Of a DNA stretch of 64,000 nucleotides, positions 57,596 to 64,000 are shown in pieces (position 1 is the stretch's first letter; the number at the start of each line of letters is the position of its first letter). Source of the DNA: Acidovorax sp. MR-S7 (GTDB lineage: Bacteria > Pseudomonadota > Gammaproteobacteria > Burkholderiales > Burkholderiaceae_C); assembly GCF_000400995.2 (NCBI RefSeq), contig NZ_DF239007.1:22230-86229 (forward strand), in the 5' to 3' direction. The notes beneath the pieces were generated by a model. It did not search any database. It saw nothing but the letters and a program-made list of their open reading frames with translations, and had not been told where the DNA came from. Made by a program: the position numbers and the translations under genes.

Positions 57596-58807
57596 TTACC
57601 GCGGCCCCACGGCCCGCCCCGCCCGCCACTCCTGCGGAATCAGCACGAACAGCGGCGTCGGGTCCCGCACGAACAGCTGCGGCGTGGGCGGCGCCTGCAG
57701 CGTGAGTACCGACCCCTCGGGCGACACCTCCATGGTGGCGAGCTGCCGCATCCAGGCCACGTCGATCGTGCCGCCCGGCGCGGGGCGCGAATAGATCAGC
57801 TCCAGCATGCGCTTGGCCGGCCGGCTGCCGCTGGCCGCCGCGATCTGGTAGAGGCGGATGGCCTCGGTGTAGTTGGAGGGCACGCCGTCGCCCCGGTGGT
57901 AGCGGCGCGCCTGCGCGAGCCACTCGTCGGCAGCCTGCGGCGCGGTGGAGGAGGGCGCGCTCTGCTGCTGCAGCCGGCTGGCCAGCAGCCGCGCGTTGGA
58001 GGCGGCGGCGGGCGAGCGGCCGGCCGCCGCGCGGAACTGTGCCATGGCCTCGGGCAGGCGCGCGGCGGTCAGGTGGGCCAGGCCCTGCTCGTTGATGGCG
58101 TCGGCGTTGCCCGCCTGGGCGGCGCGCTGCAGCAGCTGGGCATGGGCGTCGGCGCCCGCCTGCGGCCCGCCGTGCGGGCGGGGCACGTGCAGGGGCGCCA
58201 GGCGCTCTTCCACCCACCATTCCAGCAGCAGCGCCAGGCCCGCGTCCACGGAGCGCAGCTGGGCGATCCAGGGGCGCGCGGCCGCGAGGTTGGACGGGCC
58301 CTGGCAGCCGTCGATCTGGCACCAGGCCAGCCCGGCGCTGGCGCGCGGCTCGCCCAGCGCCTGGGCGCGCTCGAACCAGCGCTGGGCCTGCAGGCGGTCC
58401 AGGGGCACGCGCTCTCCGTGCAGGTAGAGCAGGCCCAGCAGCCAAGCGCTGCGCGCGGCTGCCTTCTCGGCGCTGCTGCCGCGCCGGGCGCTGGCCAGGG
58501 CCGAGGCGCGCAGCTTCTGTAGCTGCGCCTGCGCGGCAGCATCGTCCGGCTCGGGCAGGCGCAGTGGGTCGGTCTGCGGGCTGCCCGAGGGCTGGATGCG
58601 CGGCGCCGTGGCGGAGCCGGACGGCTGGATGGCCGCGGGCTGGGGCTGCCCCGCGGGCTGCGGCGGCGCGGGAGCAGCCTGCACGGCCGGCTCCATCGGC
58701 GGCGGCAGCACGGGCTCGACGCGCGCCTGGGCGCGCGCCGGCAGCGCCAGCAGGGCGATGCCGATCGCACACATCGCGGTGCAGGCGGCAAGGGGGGCGG
58801 GCGTCAT
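57596..58807 (-). CDS. Exported Sel1/TPR-like repeat protein
   Basis: A 403-residue protein with a signal peptide (LAACTAMCAIGIALLALPARA, cleaved near ARAQA) and a long Pro/Gln/Ala-rich linker (about 30-90). Helical repeats of the Sel1/TPR kind follow: SAWLLGLLYLHGERVPLDRL, QRWFERAQALGEPRASAGLA, LLQRAAQAGNADAINEQGLA and AIRLYQIAAASGSRPAKRML. The C-terminal domain (VLTLQAPPTPQLFVRDPTPL) is unassigned. It is the last gene of a four-gene minus-strand operon, 30 nt after the CsgG-like lipoprotein gene. Periplasmic scaffolding or chaperoning of the secretion complex is a guess from context. Confidence 0.75.
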   Translation of the reverse strand: MTPAPLAACTAMCAIGIALLALPARAQARVEPVLPPPMEPAVQAAPAPPQPAGQPQPAAIQPSGSATAPRIQPSGSPQTDPLRLPEPDDAAAQAQLQKLRASALASARRGSSAEKAAARSAWLLGLLYLHGERVPLDRLQAQRWFERAQALGEPRASAGLAWCQIDGCQGPSNLAAARPWIAQLRSVDAGLALLLEWWVEERLAPLHVPRPHGGPQAGADAHAQLLQRAAQAGNADAINEQGLAHLTAARLPEAMAQFRAAAGRSPAAASNARLLASRLQQQSAPSSTAPQAADEWLAQARRYHRGDGVPSNYTEAIRLYQIAAASGSRPAKRMLELIYSRPAPGGTIDVAWMRQLATMEVSPEGSVLTLQAPPTPQLFVRDPTPLFVLIPQEWRAGRAVGPR

Positions 58808-58837
58808 GGCGGCGTCCTCCAGCGGCGTGCGTGCGGG

Positions 58838-60541
58838 TCAGCGCGTGGCGGCCTGGGGCGCCGTGGCCGGGGCGGGCTGGGCCTTCTTGGGGATGACCTT
58901 CCAGTGCAGCCCCGACTGCACGTAGCCGCCTTCGCCCAGCCCCTGGCCGAAGGCGTTGGCCACGTCCTCGATGGAGCGGTAGCCCTGGATGTTGACCAGT
59001 GCCGAGCCCTGCAGCGGCGCGGGCAGCCGGGGCATGGCGTCGGACTCCGAGGCGAAGCAGGCGACGCGCTCGGTGCCGGGGCGGCTGGCGTCCATGATGA
59101 ACGCAGGGTTGGGCACCAGCCAGTCGGGCAGGCGCACGGACTGGTGGGCCGCCACCAGCGAGTGCGGGGTGACCATGTTGGGCGTGAGCCGCATCACGTT
59201 GCCGCCGGCGTCGGCGAAGTAGCAGTACATGTGCGAGGTGCGCGACACCGTGGCCGAGACGAAGATCTGCTCGCCGACCTCGAAGGTGGGCTCCATGCCG
59301 GGCGGCAGCGTGTTTTCGAGCTGCATGTCGATCACGCGCGGCGGAGGCGCGGTGGCGGTGAGCGAAAGGCTGGAGGTGCGCACGGGCGCGGCGCCGGCCT
59401 TGGCCTCGGCCATGGAGCCGGTGGGGCCTGAAGGGCCCCACCCCACGCGCTGCAGCGCGCCGTCGGGGCCGAGCGCGACGAAGTGGCGCATCGCGCGCTC
59501 GTAGGTGTTGAAGTCGAGCACGCCGGTGGGCACCAGCAGGTTGTCGATCTGGAACTGGGCGAGCGCGGTGCGCAGCGCGGGCGAGTCCATGGCCAGCACG
59601 TCGGCGCCCGTTTGCAGGTAGCCCTGCGCGATGAGCGAGCTTTGCACCAGCTGCGCCTGGCCCACGCCGCCGCTCTCGTCGTACCAGTCGCGCATCTGGC
59701 GCTGGAAGTCGGGGTGGGTCTGGTCCAGCGTCAGGCACTGCCAGTAGGGCACGCGCGCCCACTTGCCCACCAGCTCGATGGTGGCCAGGTCGATCAGCGT
59801 GCGCATGGCGCCGCCCGCGCCCAGGGCGTAGTCGCGCCCCACGTTGAAGTTGACGCCGTAGCTGCCGATGCGCCCGGCCACGTCCAGGCCTTGGCTGCCG
59901 CTGCCGATCACCACCTCGTTGGCCGAGTCCAGGCCCGGGATGAGCGTGCGCGTGCGGAAGTCGCCCAGGTGCATCTCCAGCCCGATGACGGTGGCCGTGC
60001 GGTTCTGGCTGTAGCCCGTGTCCAGGCGGCTGGCGGAGGTGCCGGCGTCGAAGCGGTTGGTGACCACGTTCTGGTCCACGAAGGCGATGGCGCCCGAGAC
60101 GTACAGCGCCGGGCGCTGCAACTGCATGAGGTTGTTGTTGAGCAGGATGGTGGTGAGGTTCTGCACCGTGTCCTGGCGCACGATGTCCACCTCGTAGTCC
60201 ACGTAGCGGAAGGCATTGGACACGCGCGACATCTGCGAGAGGGCGGTGACGATCATGTCCTTGGCCGCCACGGGCACGCGGCTGGAATAGTCGATCACCT
60301 GCTTGCTGGTGATGAGCGTGGTGGGCACCTGCGCGGCGCGCAGCATGTGGTCCATGCACATCAGCGAATCGGAAAAGCTCGACACCGAGCGCGTGGGCCG
60401 CACCACGGGCCGGTTCGTGGTGTAGGCGGCGTTCTGCAGGCGCGAGTCCTTGCGCGGGTCCATGGGGGTGGTGCAGCCTGCGGCGAGCAGCGTGCCCGCC
60501 AGCAGCAGCCACAGCATCCGGGGTGTACGGCGGGTGTTCAT
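58838..60541 (-). CDS. CsgG-like outer-membrane lipoprotein with DUF4384 domain
   Basis: A 567-residue lipoprotein from ATG 60541 (MNTRRTPRMLWLLLAGTLLA, lipobox AAGC). Residues about 45-290 resemble the CsgG/HfaB secretion-channel family in outline: PVAAKDMIVTALSQMSRVSN, ALYVSGAIAFVDQNVV, then a paired strand-rich segment and GVNFNVGRDYALGAGGAMRT with LVGKWARVPYWQC. Residues about 420-520 are DUF4384-like (FEVGEQIFVSATVSRTSHMY, GGNVMRLTPNMV, AFIMDASRPGTERVACF). CsgG forms the nonameric curli exporter. The upstream gene encodes an Asn/Gln-rich repeat protein, so export of that protein is the hypothesis. The CsgG assignment is by pattern and needs structural confirmation. Confidence 0.7.
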   Translation of the reverse strand: MNTRRTPRMLWLLLAGTLLAAGCTTPMDPRKDSRLQNAAYTTNRPVVRPTRSVSSFSDSLMCMDHMLRAAQVPTTLITSKQVIDYSSRVPVAAKDMIVTALSQMSRVSNAFRYVDYEVDIVRQDTVQNLTTILLNNNLMQLQRPALYVSGAIAFVDQNVVTNRFDAGTSASRLDTGYSQNRTATVIGLEMHLGDFRTRTLIPGLDSANEVVIGSGSQGLDVAGRIGSYGVNFNVGRDYALGAGGAMRTLIDLATIELVGKWARVPYWQCLTLDQTHPDFQRQMRDWYDESGGVGQAQLVQSSLIAQGYLQTGADVLAMDSPALRTALAQFQIDNLLVPTGVLDFNTYERAMRHFVALGPDGALQRVGWGPSGPTGSMAEAKAGAAPVRTSSLSLTATAPPPRVIDMQLENTLPPGMEPTFEVGEQIFVSATVSRTSHMYCYFADAGGNVMRLTPNMVTPHSLVAAHQSVRLPDWLVPNPAFIMDASRPGTERVACFASESDAMPRLPAPLQGSALVNIQGYRSIEDVANAFGQGLGEGGYVQSGLHWKVIPKKAQPAPATAPQAATR

Positions 60542-60630
60542 GGCAAGGCCCTCTCTTCCCTGCACCAGCGTGATCGGACCCTGTTGGCCAGCGCCGGGTG
60601 CCGCACGGCGCCAGCCAGGGGAGAACGGGC

Positions 60631-61050
60631 TCACCAGCAGATGTTGACCAGGTCTCCGCGCAGCACCACCACCTGTTCGGTAGGCTTGCCGCCGGCGCCC
60701 GTGGGGGCCGCCGCGCCGCTAGTGCTGCCCACCGACTGCGAGCACACCACCTTGGAGCCCTTGGTGTCCACGGCGTTGACCACGTCCTTCTCGGTCAGGA
60801 TGCCGGTGGTGTCGCCCGAAAAGGCCTTGGCCACGTAGCGCGTGAGGCGCGCCTGCTGCCAGGCGGCCAGGCCGTTGTTGTAGTTGATGTAGCCCGACCG
60901 GGTCTCGGACCCCCAGGGCTGCATCTGCACGGTCACCTTCTTCTGCAGGACCACCGGGTCTTCGCCGGGAGCGGACCATGCGGGTGCCATTGCGCCCATG
61001 CCCAGCGCCCAGGCGCCGAGCAGCAGGCGGGTCATGATGCGGCTGTCCAT
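60631..61050 (-). CDS. Small exported protein of the amyloid-like operon
   Basis: A 139-residue protein from ATG 61050, chosen because CAGGAGAG lies just upstream; an in-frame ATG at 61077 precedes that site. The signal peptide RLLLGAWALGMGAMAPAWSA is followed by a mature part with VTVQMQPWGSETRSGYINYN, ARLTRYVAKAFSGDTTGILT and a C-terminal VVVLRGDLVNICW with a penultimate Cys. I do not recognise a family. Size, export signal and position between the repeat protein and the CsgG-like channel resemble those of CsgE/CsgF accessory factors, but no sequence similarity to them is evident. Confidence 0.7.
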   Translation of the reverse strand: MDSRIMTRLLLGAWALGMGAMAPAWSAPGEDPVVLQKKVTVQMQPWGSETRSGYINYNNGLAAWQQARLTRYVAKAFSGDTTGILTEKDVVNAVDTKGSKVVCSQSVGSTSGAAAPTGAGGKPTEQVVVLRGDLVNICW

Positions 61051-61113
61051 GGCGACTCTCCTGTTGTGGATCGACATGGCGCCGGAGCCCGGCCGGGCCC
61101 GGCGCCTCCGGGC

Positions 61114-61728
61114 TTACCACTTGCCGCTAGGCTTGCCGGGCTTGGTGGGAGCGCAGTTGCCGCCAGGGCAGGGGTCTTCGGCGCAGGCATCGTTGGAGGA
61201 GATGTTCTGCACGGCGTAGGAGTTGCTTCCCAGTGCCTTGTTGATGGCGCTGCCGCCACCGTTGAAGCTGGCGGTCTGGTTGGAGGCCGCGGCCACCACC
61301 ACGTGCCCGAAGTTGGAGGCGATGTTCTGCGTGGCCTTGGCGCCGCTGCCGTCGGCCAGGTTGCTCAGGGTGCCGCCGTTCGTGTTCACGGTCTGGTTGG
61401 AGGAGCTCTTAATTTCCACTGCGCCGTTGTTGCTGGCCAGGTTCTGCCGAGCTACGGCGTCGTCGCCCCGGGCTTCGTTGGACACGGTGCCGCCGTTCAG
61501 GTTGGCCTGCTGGTTGGACGAACCGCCGGCGAACACCTGGACGGGACCGGCGTTCGATGCGACGTTTTGCATCGCTTCGTTGCGCGCACCCGAGGTGTTC
61601 GTGAGAGTCGCACCGTTGACACTGGTGTTCTGCGTGGACGGGCCGCTCAGCGTGATGGTGCTGGCGGGCTGGACTGCCATCGCTGCGGTTGCCACGGCGC
61701 TCAAGGCAAAGAATGCAAGAACTTTCAT
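61114..61728 (-). CDS. Secreted Asn/Gln-rich repeat protein, candidate amyloid subunit
   Basis: A 204-residue protein with signal peptide MKVLAFFALSAVATAAMA. Four tandem repeats of about 38-39 residues follow (about 30-185), with pattern S-N-Q-T-x-N-x-N-G-G-T-x-S-N, a Gly/Ala stretch, Q-N-x-A-S-N-x-G-x-V-x-V. Examples are SNQTVNTNGGTLSNLA, KATQNIASNFGHVVVAA and VARQNLASNNGAVEI. Regular Gln/Asn ladders with Gly turns are what curlin-type beta-solenoid amyloids show, although the period is longer than the 22-residue curlin repeat. The C-terminal tail has three Cys (NDACAEDPCPGGNC) and a Lys/Pro end. It is the first gene of the operon with a CsgG-like channel, and AGGAGAG precedes the ATG. Confidence 0.8.
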   Translation of the reverse strand: MKVLAFFALSAVATAAMAVQPASTITLSGPSTQNTSVNGATLTNTSGARNEAMQNVASNAGPVQVFAGGSSNQQANLNGGTVSNEARGDDAVARQNLASNNGAVEIKSSSNQTVNTNGGTLSNLADGSGAKATQNIASNFGHVVVAAASNQTASFNGGGSAINKALGSNSYAVQNISSNDACAEDPCPGGNCAPTKPGKPSGKW

Positions 61729-62291
61729 GACTGTCTCTCCTGTAACGTGTCGAAAAAGCCGAGCGTCCAGTGTCCCGGGGGACATCACCGGCGCCGCGGC
61801 TGGCCTGGACAAGGAGGCGGTCTGCCGTTGCCGGCGGGTCTGCCCTTTGTCTGGTTCCAGTGTCTGCAATGCCGCGCGCCGCAAACATCTCCGAAACGGG
61901 GTAGCCGGTTGCGGGTCCTTTGCTGCTCCCGTGCGCTGCCGCGAGGCGGCTCGTGAGAGAGGAAACAGATGGACAAGACCCGCGCGCCGCGAAGGTAGTG
62001 TCTTTCTGTAACGTTCGCATCTCCGAAAAGGGGATGTGTTTTCCTCCACCCACCGCGAATGGAAGCGCGCGGCGCCGCTGTGCGCCCAGGGTTGAAAGGC
62101 GGCGGGGCGGCCGCCTCCCGCGTTCATGGTGTTTTCCAAATGTGAATTGCGTAACTCCCGCGGGGCCGCATGGCACAGCCGCTTGTCATCGGGTGTAATT
62201 TCTGCTGCCGCGCGGCCAGGGACGGCGGGCTCCGCGGTGTTGCAGGACTGTGTGTTGTGTGCTTTTTTCAAGTGCGCCGCGGGAGATCCAC
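61729..62291. promoter_or_regulatory. Divergent promoter region of the amyloid-like operon and the two-component genes
   Basis: A 563-nt stretch without a credible gene. It contains two direct repeats, CATCTCCGAAACGGGG (61886-61901) and CATCTCCGAAAAGGGG (62018-62033), 132 nt apart, and a TGTCCC-GG-GGGACA palindrome at 61771-61784. A long divergent gap with repeated elements beside a NarL-type regulator suggests that the regulator binds here. No confident -35/-10 pair was identified. Confidence 0.5.
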
Positions 62292-63086
62292 ATGCTGAGC
62301 TCGATGGGAACCAACGCTTGCGGCCTGGGACCGCTGGCGAGAAGCAGTCCGGACCAGGGGCCGTTCGCCATGCACCAGAGCCCGCCGGTCATCTGGCCGG
62401 ATTTCCTGGCGGGGCAGACGGCCAAGCCCGTGCGCGTGCTGCTGGTGGACGACGACGCGCACATGCGCCAGGTGATCGCGCAGGAACTCATGGCTGATGC
62501 GCGCACGCTGCTGGTCGCGCAGGCCGCCAGCGTGCGCGAAGGGCGCCGCGCGATCAAGCAGCACGAATTCGACGTGATGCTGGCCGACATCCACCTGGGC
62601 GACGGCGAGGGGCTCTCGCTGATCGACTACATTAAATCCATCCGGCCATCGGCCGAGGCCATCGTCATCTCCATCATGGAGAACGACGACCAGGTGCTGC
62701 ACGCCTTCGAGCTGGGCGCCACGGGCTACCTGGTCAAGAACTCGTGGTTCGGCAACTACCCGCAGGCCGTGCTGCAGGTGGCCAACGGCGGCGCCTCCAT
62801 CACGCCCCACCTGGCGCGCCGGCTGCTGCAGCGCTTCGACGGCAATGGCGCCTCGGCGGCGGCGCATGCGCCGCGGCGCGCGGAGCACGAAACCGAGCGC
62901 CTGTCGCAGCGAGAGAAGGAGGTGCTGCGCATGGTGGCCAGCGGCTACACCAGCACGGAGATCGGCACCCGGCTGCTCATCAGCGGCCTCACGGTGAACA
63001 CGCACATCAAGAGCATCTACCGCAAGCTGCAGGTGCGCACGCGCGCGCAGGCCGTGCGCTTCGCCTCGCTGCGCGGCCTGTTCTGA
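62292..63086 (+). CDS. NarL/LuxR-type response regulator
   Basis: About 264 residues from ATG 62292 (GGGAGA upstream; other in-frame ATGs exist at 62250 and 62370). An N-terminal extension of 40-50 residues precedes the receiver domain (VRVLLVDDDAHMRQVIAQEL; phospho-accepting Asp at about 99 in DVMLADIHLGDGE; conserved Lys in GYLVKNSWFG). The LuxR helix-turn-helix is at the C-terminus (LSQREKEVLRMVASGYTSTE, LTVNTHIKSIYRKLQV). The DNA-binding type is the same as that of CsgD and NarL. It is divergent from the amyloid-like operon and is followed 10 nt later by its presumed sensor kinase. Control of the operon is the natural inference. Confidence 0.92.
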   Translation: MLSSMGTNACGLGPLARSSPDQGPFAMHQSPPVIWPDFLAGQTAKPVRVLLVDDDAHMRQVIAQELMADARTLLVAQAASVREGRRAIKQHEFDVMLADIHLGDGEGLSLIDYIKSIRPSAEAIVISIMENDDQVLHAFELGATGYLVKNSWFGNYPQAVLQVANGGASITPHLARRLLQRFDGNGASAAAHAPRRAEHETERLSQREKEVLRMVASGYTSTEIGTRLLISGLTVNTHIKSIYRKLQVRTRAQAVRFASLRGLF

Positions 63087-63096
63087 AGGCTGCGCC

Positions 63097-63921
63097 GTGC
63101 TCGCCCTCCAGCCCCCCGCATTCGCGCTGGTCTGCGTGGCCCTGTGGCTGGTGCAACTGGCGCTGGATCTGCTGCTGCTGTTCTTCGGCGACGGCCTGGA
63201 GCGCGACGCGGCGCAGCGTTGGCTGATCGTGAATGCCTGCGGCGCCGCGTTGCTGGGCGGGCTGCTGGTGGGGCAGCTCCCGCGCGCCTTGCGCTGGCGC
63301 CCCCGGCGCAGCGTGCGCCCCAGCCCGGAGCTGAAGCAGGAGCGCCAGCGCATCGCGCGCGGCCTGCACGACCAGGTGGGATCGCAGCTCGTCAATGCCA
63401 TGGCGCTGGTGGATGCGCGCGACCCCACGGCGCAGCCGCTGATGCGGGCGCTGGAGCAGTGCCTGCTCGACTTGCGCCTGCTGGTGGACTCCATGGATGG
63501 GGACGACGATGCGCTGCCCGACTGCCTGGCACGGCTGCGGCACCGCATCCAGCCCGCGCTGGACCGGCGCGGCATCGCGCTGGCCTGGGACATTGCGCTG
63601 CCCGACGGCGTGGCCGTGCCCACCGGGGCGCCCGCGCGCGCGCTCACGGGCATCGTGCAGGAGGCCGTGAGCAACGTGCTGCAGCATTCGGGCGCATCGC
63701 TGCTGCGCATCGCCCTGCGCCACGCGGGACCGCCGCAGGGGGGCGAATGGCGGCTGGAGGTGGCGGACAACGGCCGGGGCCTGCCGATGGATGCGCCGCA
63801 CGGGCCGTCGGGCCACGGGCTGGCGGGCATGCACCGCCGGGCGGCCAGCGTGAGCGGTACGCTGCGGCTCGCGCCGGCCGAGGGCGGCGGCACGGCGGTG
63901 CAGGTGCGCGTGCCGGGGTAA
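63097..63921 (+). CDS. NarX-type sensor histidine kinase
   Basis: A 274-residue kinase from GTG 63097. Two hydrophobic segments at the N-terminus (FALVCVALWLVQLALDLLLL, LIVNACGAALLGGLLVGQL) make a short membrane anchor with almost no periplasmic sensor. The HisKA_3 phosphoacceptor block is ERQRIARGLHDQVGSQLVNA (His about 92). The ATPase domain has IVQEAVSNVLQHSGA (N box), VADNGRGLP (G1) and GHGLAGMHRRA (G2). All catalytic elements are present. With so little extracytoplasmic sequence, the signal is probably in the membrane or cytoplasm, or comes from a partner. It pairs with the response regulator just upstream. Confidence 0.92.
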   Translation: MLALQPPAFALVCVALWLVQLALDLLLLFFGDGLERDAAQRWLIVNACGAALLGGLLVGQLPRALRWRPRRSVRPSPELKQERQRIARGLHDQVGSQLVNAMALVDARDPTAQPLMRALEQCLLDLRLLVDSMDGDDDALPDCLARLRHRIQPALDRRGIALAWDIALPDGVAVPTGAPARALTGIVQEAVSNVLQHSGASLLRIALRHAGPPQGGEWRLEVADNGRGLPMDAPHGPSGHGLAGMHRRAASVSGTLRLAPAEGGGTAVQVRVPG

Positions 63922-64000
63922 GTGTGCTTTTTGTTTGGCTCTGTCACAAATCTGTGTTGGTAGTATGTGGGCCAACGCGTTGACGGAGTGGGTTTGCCAT
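63922..64000. other. Window end, possible edge of an insertion sequence
   Basis: After the kinase stop, TTTGGCTCTGTCACAAATC begins a stretch with lower GC content and a terminal-inverted-repeat-like start (GGCTCTGTCACA). No transposase reading frame is visible before the window ends, so an IS end is only a suspicion. Confidence 0.25.

Noticed and set aside
57579..60512. A 977-codon minus-strand frame overlapping the CsgG-like and Sel1-like genes in another register
   Set aside because: It has an Arg/Ala/Pro/Gly-rich composition. The overlapping frames have signal peptides, a lipobox and recognisable domains.
63930..64000. Insertion sequence at the window end
   Set aside because: Only a terminal-repeat-like start is visible and no transposase can be read, so it is kept as a low-confidence note and not called a mobile element.

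Overview
The window looks like chromosome of a high-GC betaproteobacterium of the family Comamonadaceae (Acidovorax/Alicycliphilus/Delftia type). The reasons are the crowd of Bug-type solute-binding proteins, the gene repertoire, and an interspersed imperfect palindrome (core like ATAGCTGC-N-AGCGCTTG...AAGCGCTAGAGGCC) that I associate with Acidovorax-like genomes. It occurs at about 3.13, 4.13, 19.0, 32.6, 54.75 and 57.5 kb. No rRNA or tRNA gene and no CRISPR array was seen.

Region 1 (1-16.1 kb) is a catabolic and uptake locus. A plus-strand operon (1-9.6 kb) carries two LigI/lactonase-like amidohydrolases (the first cut by the window edge), an RraA-fold aldolase, a D-2-hydroxyacid dehydrogenase, five Bug receptors, an SMP-30-type lactonase and an IclR regulator. 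It is followed by a Bug plus LigJ-like 4-oxalomesaconate hydratase pair. A minus-strand unit then holds a Bug protein and an FMN-dependent alpha-hydroxyacid oxidase, with a second IclR paralogue and a divergent beta-propeller lactonase. Three copies of a 17-bp palindrome (GTTACG-N5-CGTAAC) lie in the promoter gaps and probably define an IclR regulon. No TctA/TctB membrane subunits are present.

Region 2 (16.1-21.1 kb) holds a catalase with an OxyR-like half site, a type II NADH dehydrogenase, a PAS-LuxR regulator, and the divergent CoA-transferase pair scoAB with a strong terminator.

Region 3 (21,122-49,624) is an integrated element of the Tn4371 ICE family, bounded by the 8-bp repeat TTTTTCAT. 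Its left arm has a tyrosine integrase, a DUF1016 nuclease, a RadC-like protein, a hypothetical gene and a DUF2958 gene; the last three each follow a repeated leader of about 160 bp. Its right arm has EexN, TraG, a CopG-like protein, TrbB-C-D-E-J-(K)-L-F-G-I and DUF2274. The relaxase, TraF and the replication/partition genes expected in the middle are missing. About 9.6 kb of other DNA sits there instead (about 26.75-36.39 kb). This is a divergent, probably light-controlled cluster: a LitR/CarH-type B12-binding MerR regulator, a lipocalin, a truncated photolyase, an FAD oxidoreductase, DUF1365, a cyclopropane-fatty-acid-synthase-like methyltransferase, a chalcone-isomerase-like protein, an MFS transporter, DUF3833, an SDR and an NTF2-like protein. 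Both cargo ends show chimeric junctions.

Region 4 (49.7-57.5 kb) holds an HD-GYP protein, an AraC regulator, a YdcZ-like membrane protein, and the SOS mutagenesis cassette imuA-imuB-dnaE2 behind a perfect LexA box.

Region 5 (57.6-63.9 kb) is a four-gene minus-strand operon: a protein with four Asn/Gln/Gly-rich repeats of about 38 residues, a small exported protein, a CsgG-like/DUF4384 outer-membrane lipoprotein and a Sel1-like protein. It is divergent from a NarL-type response regulator and a histidine kinase. I read it as a candidate curli-like functional-amyloid secretion system and regard it, together with the ICE-borne light cluster, as the most interesting content.
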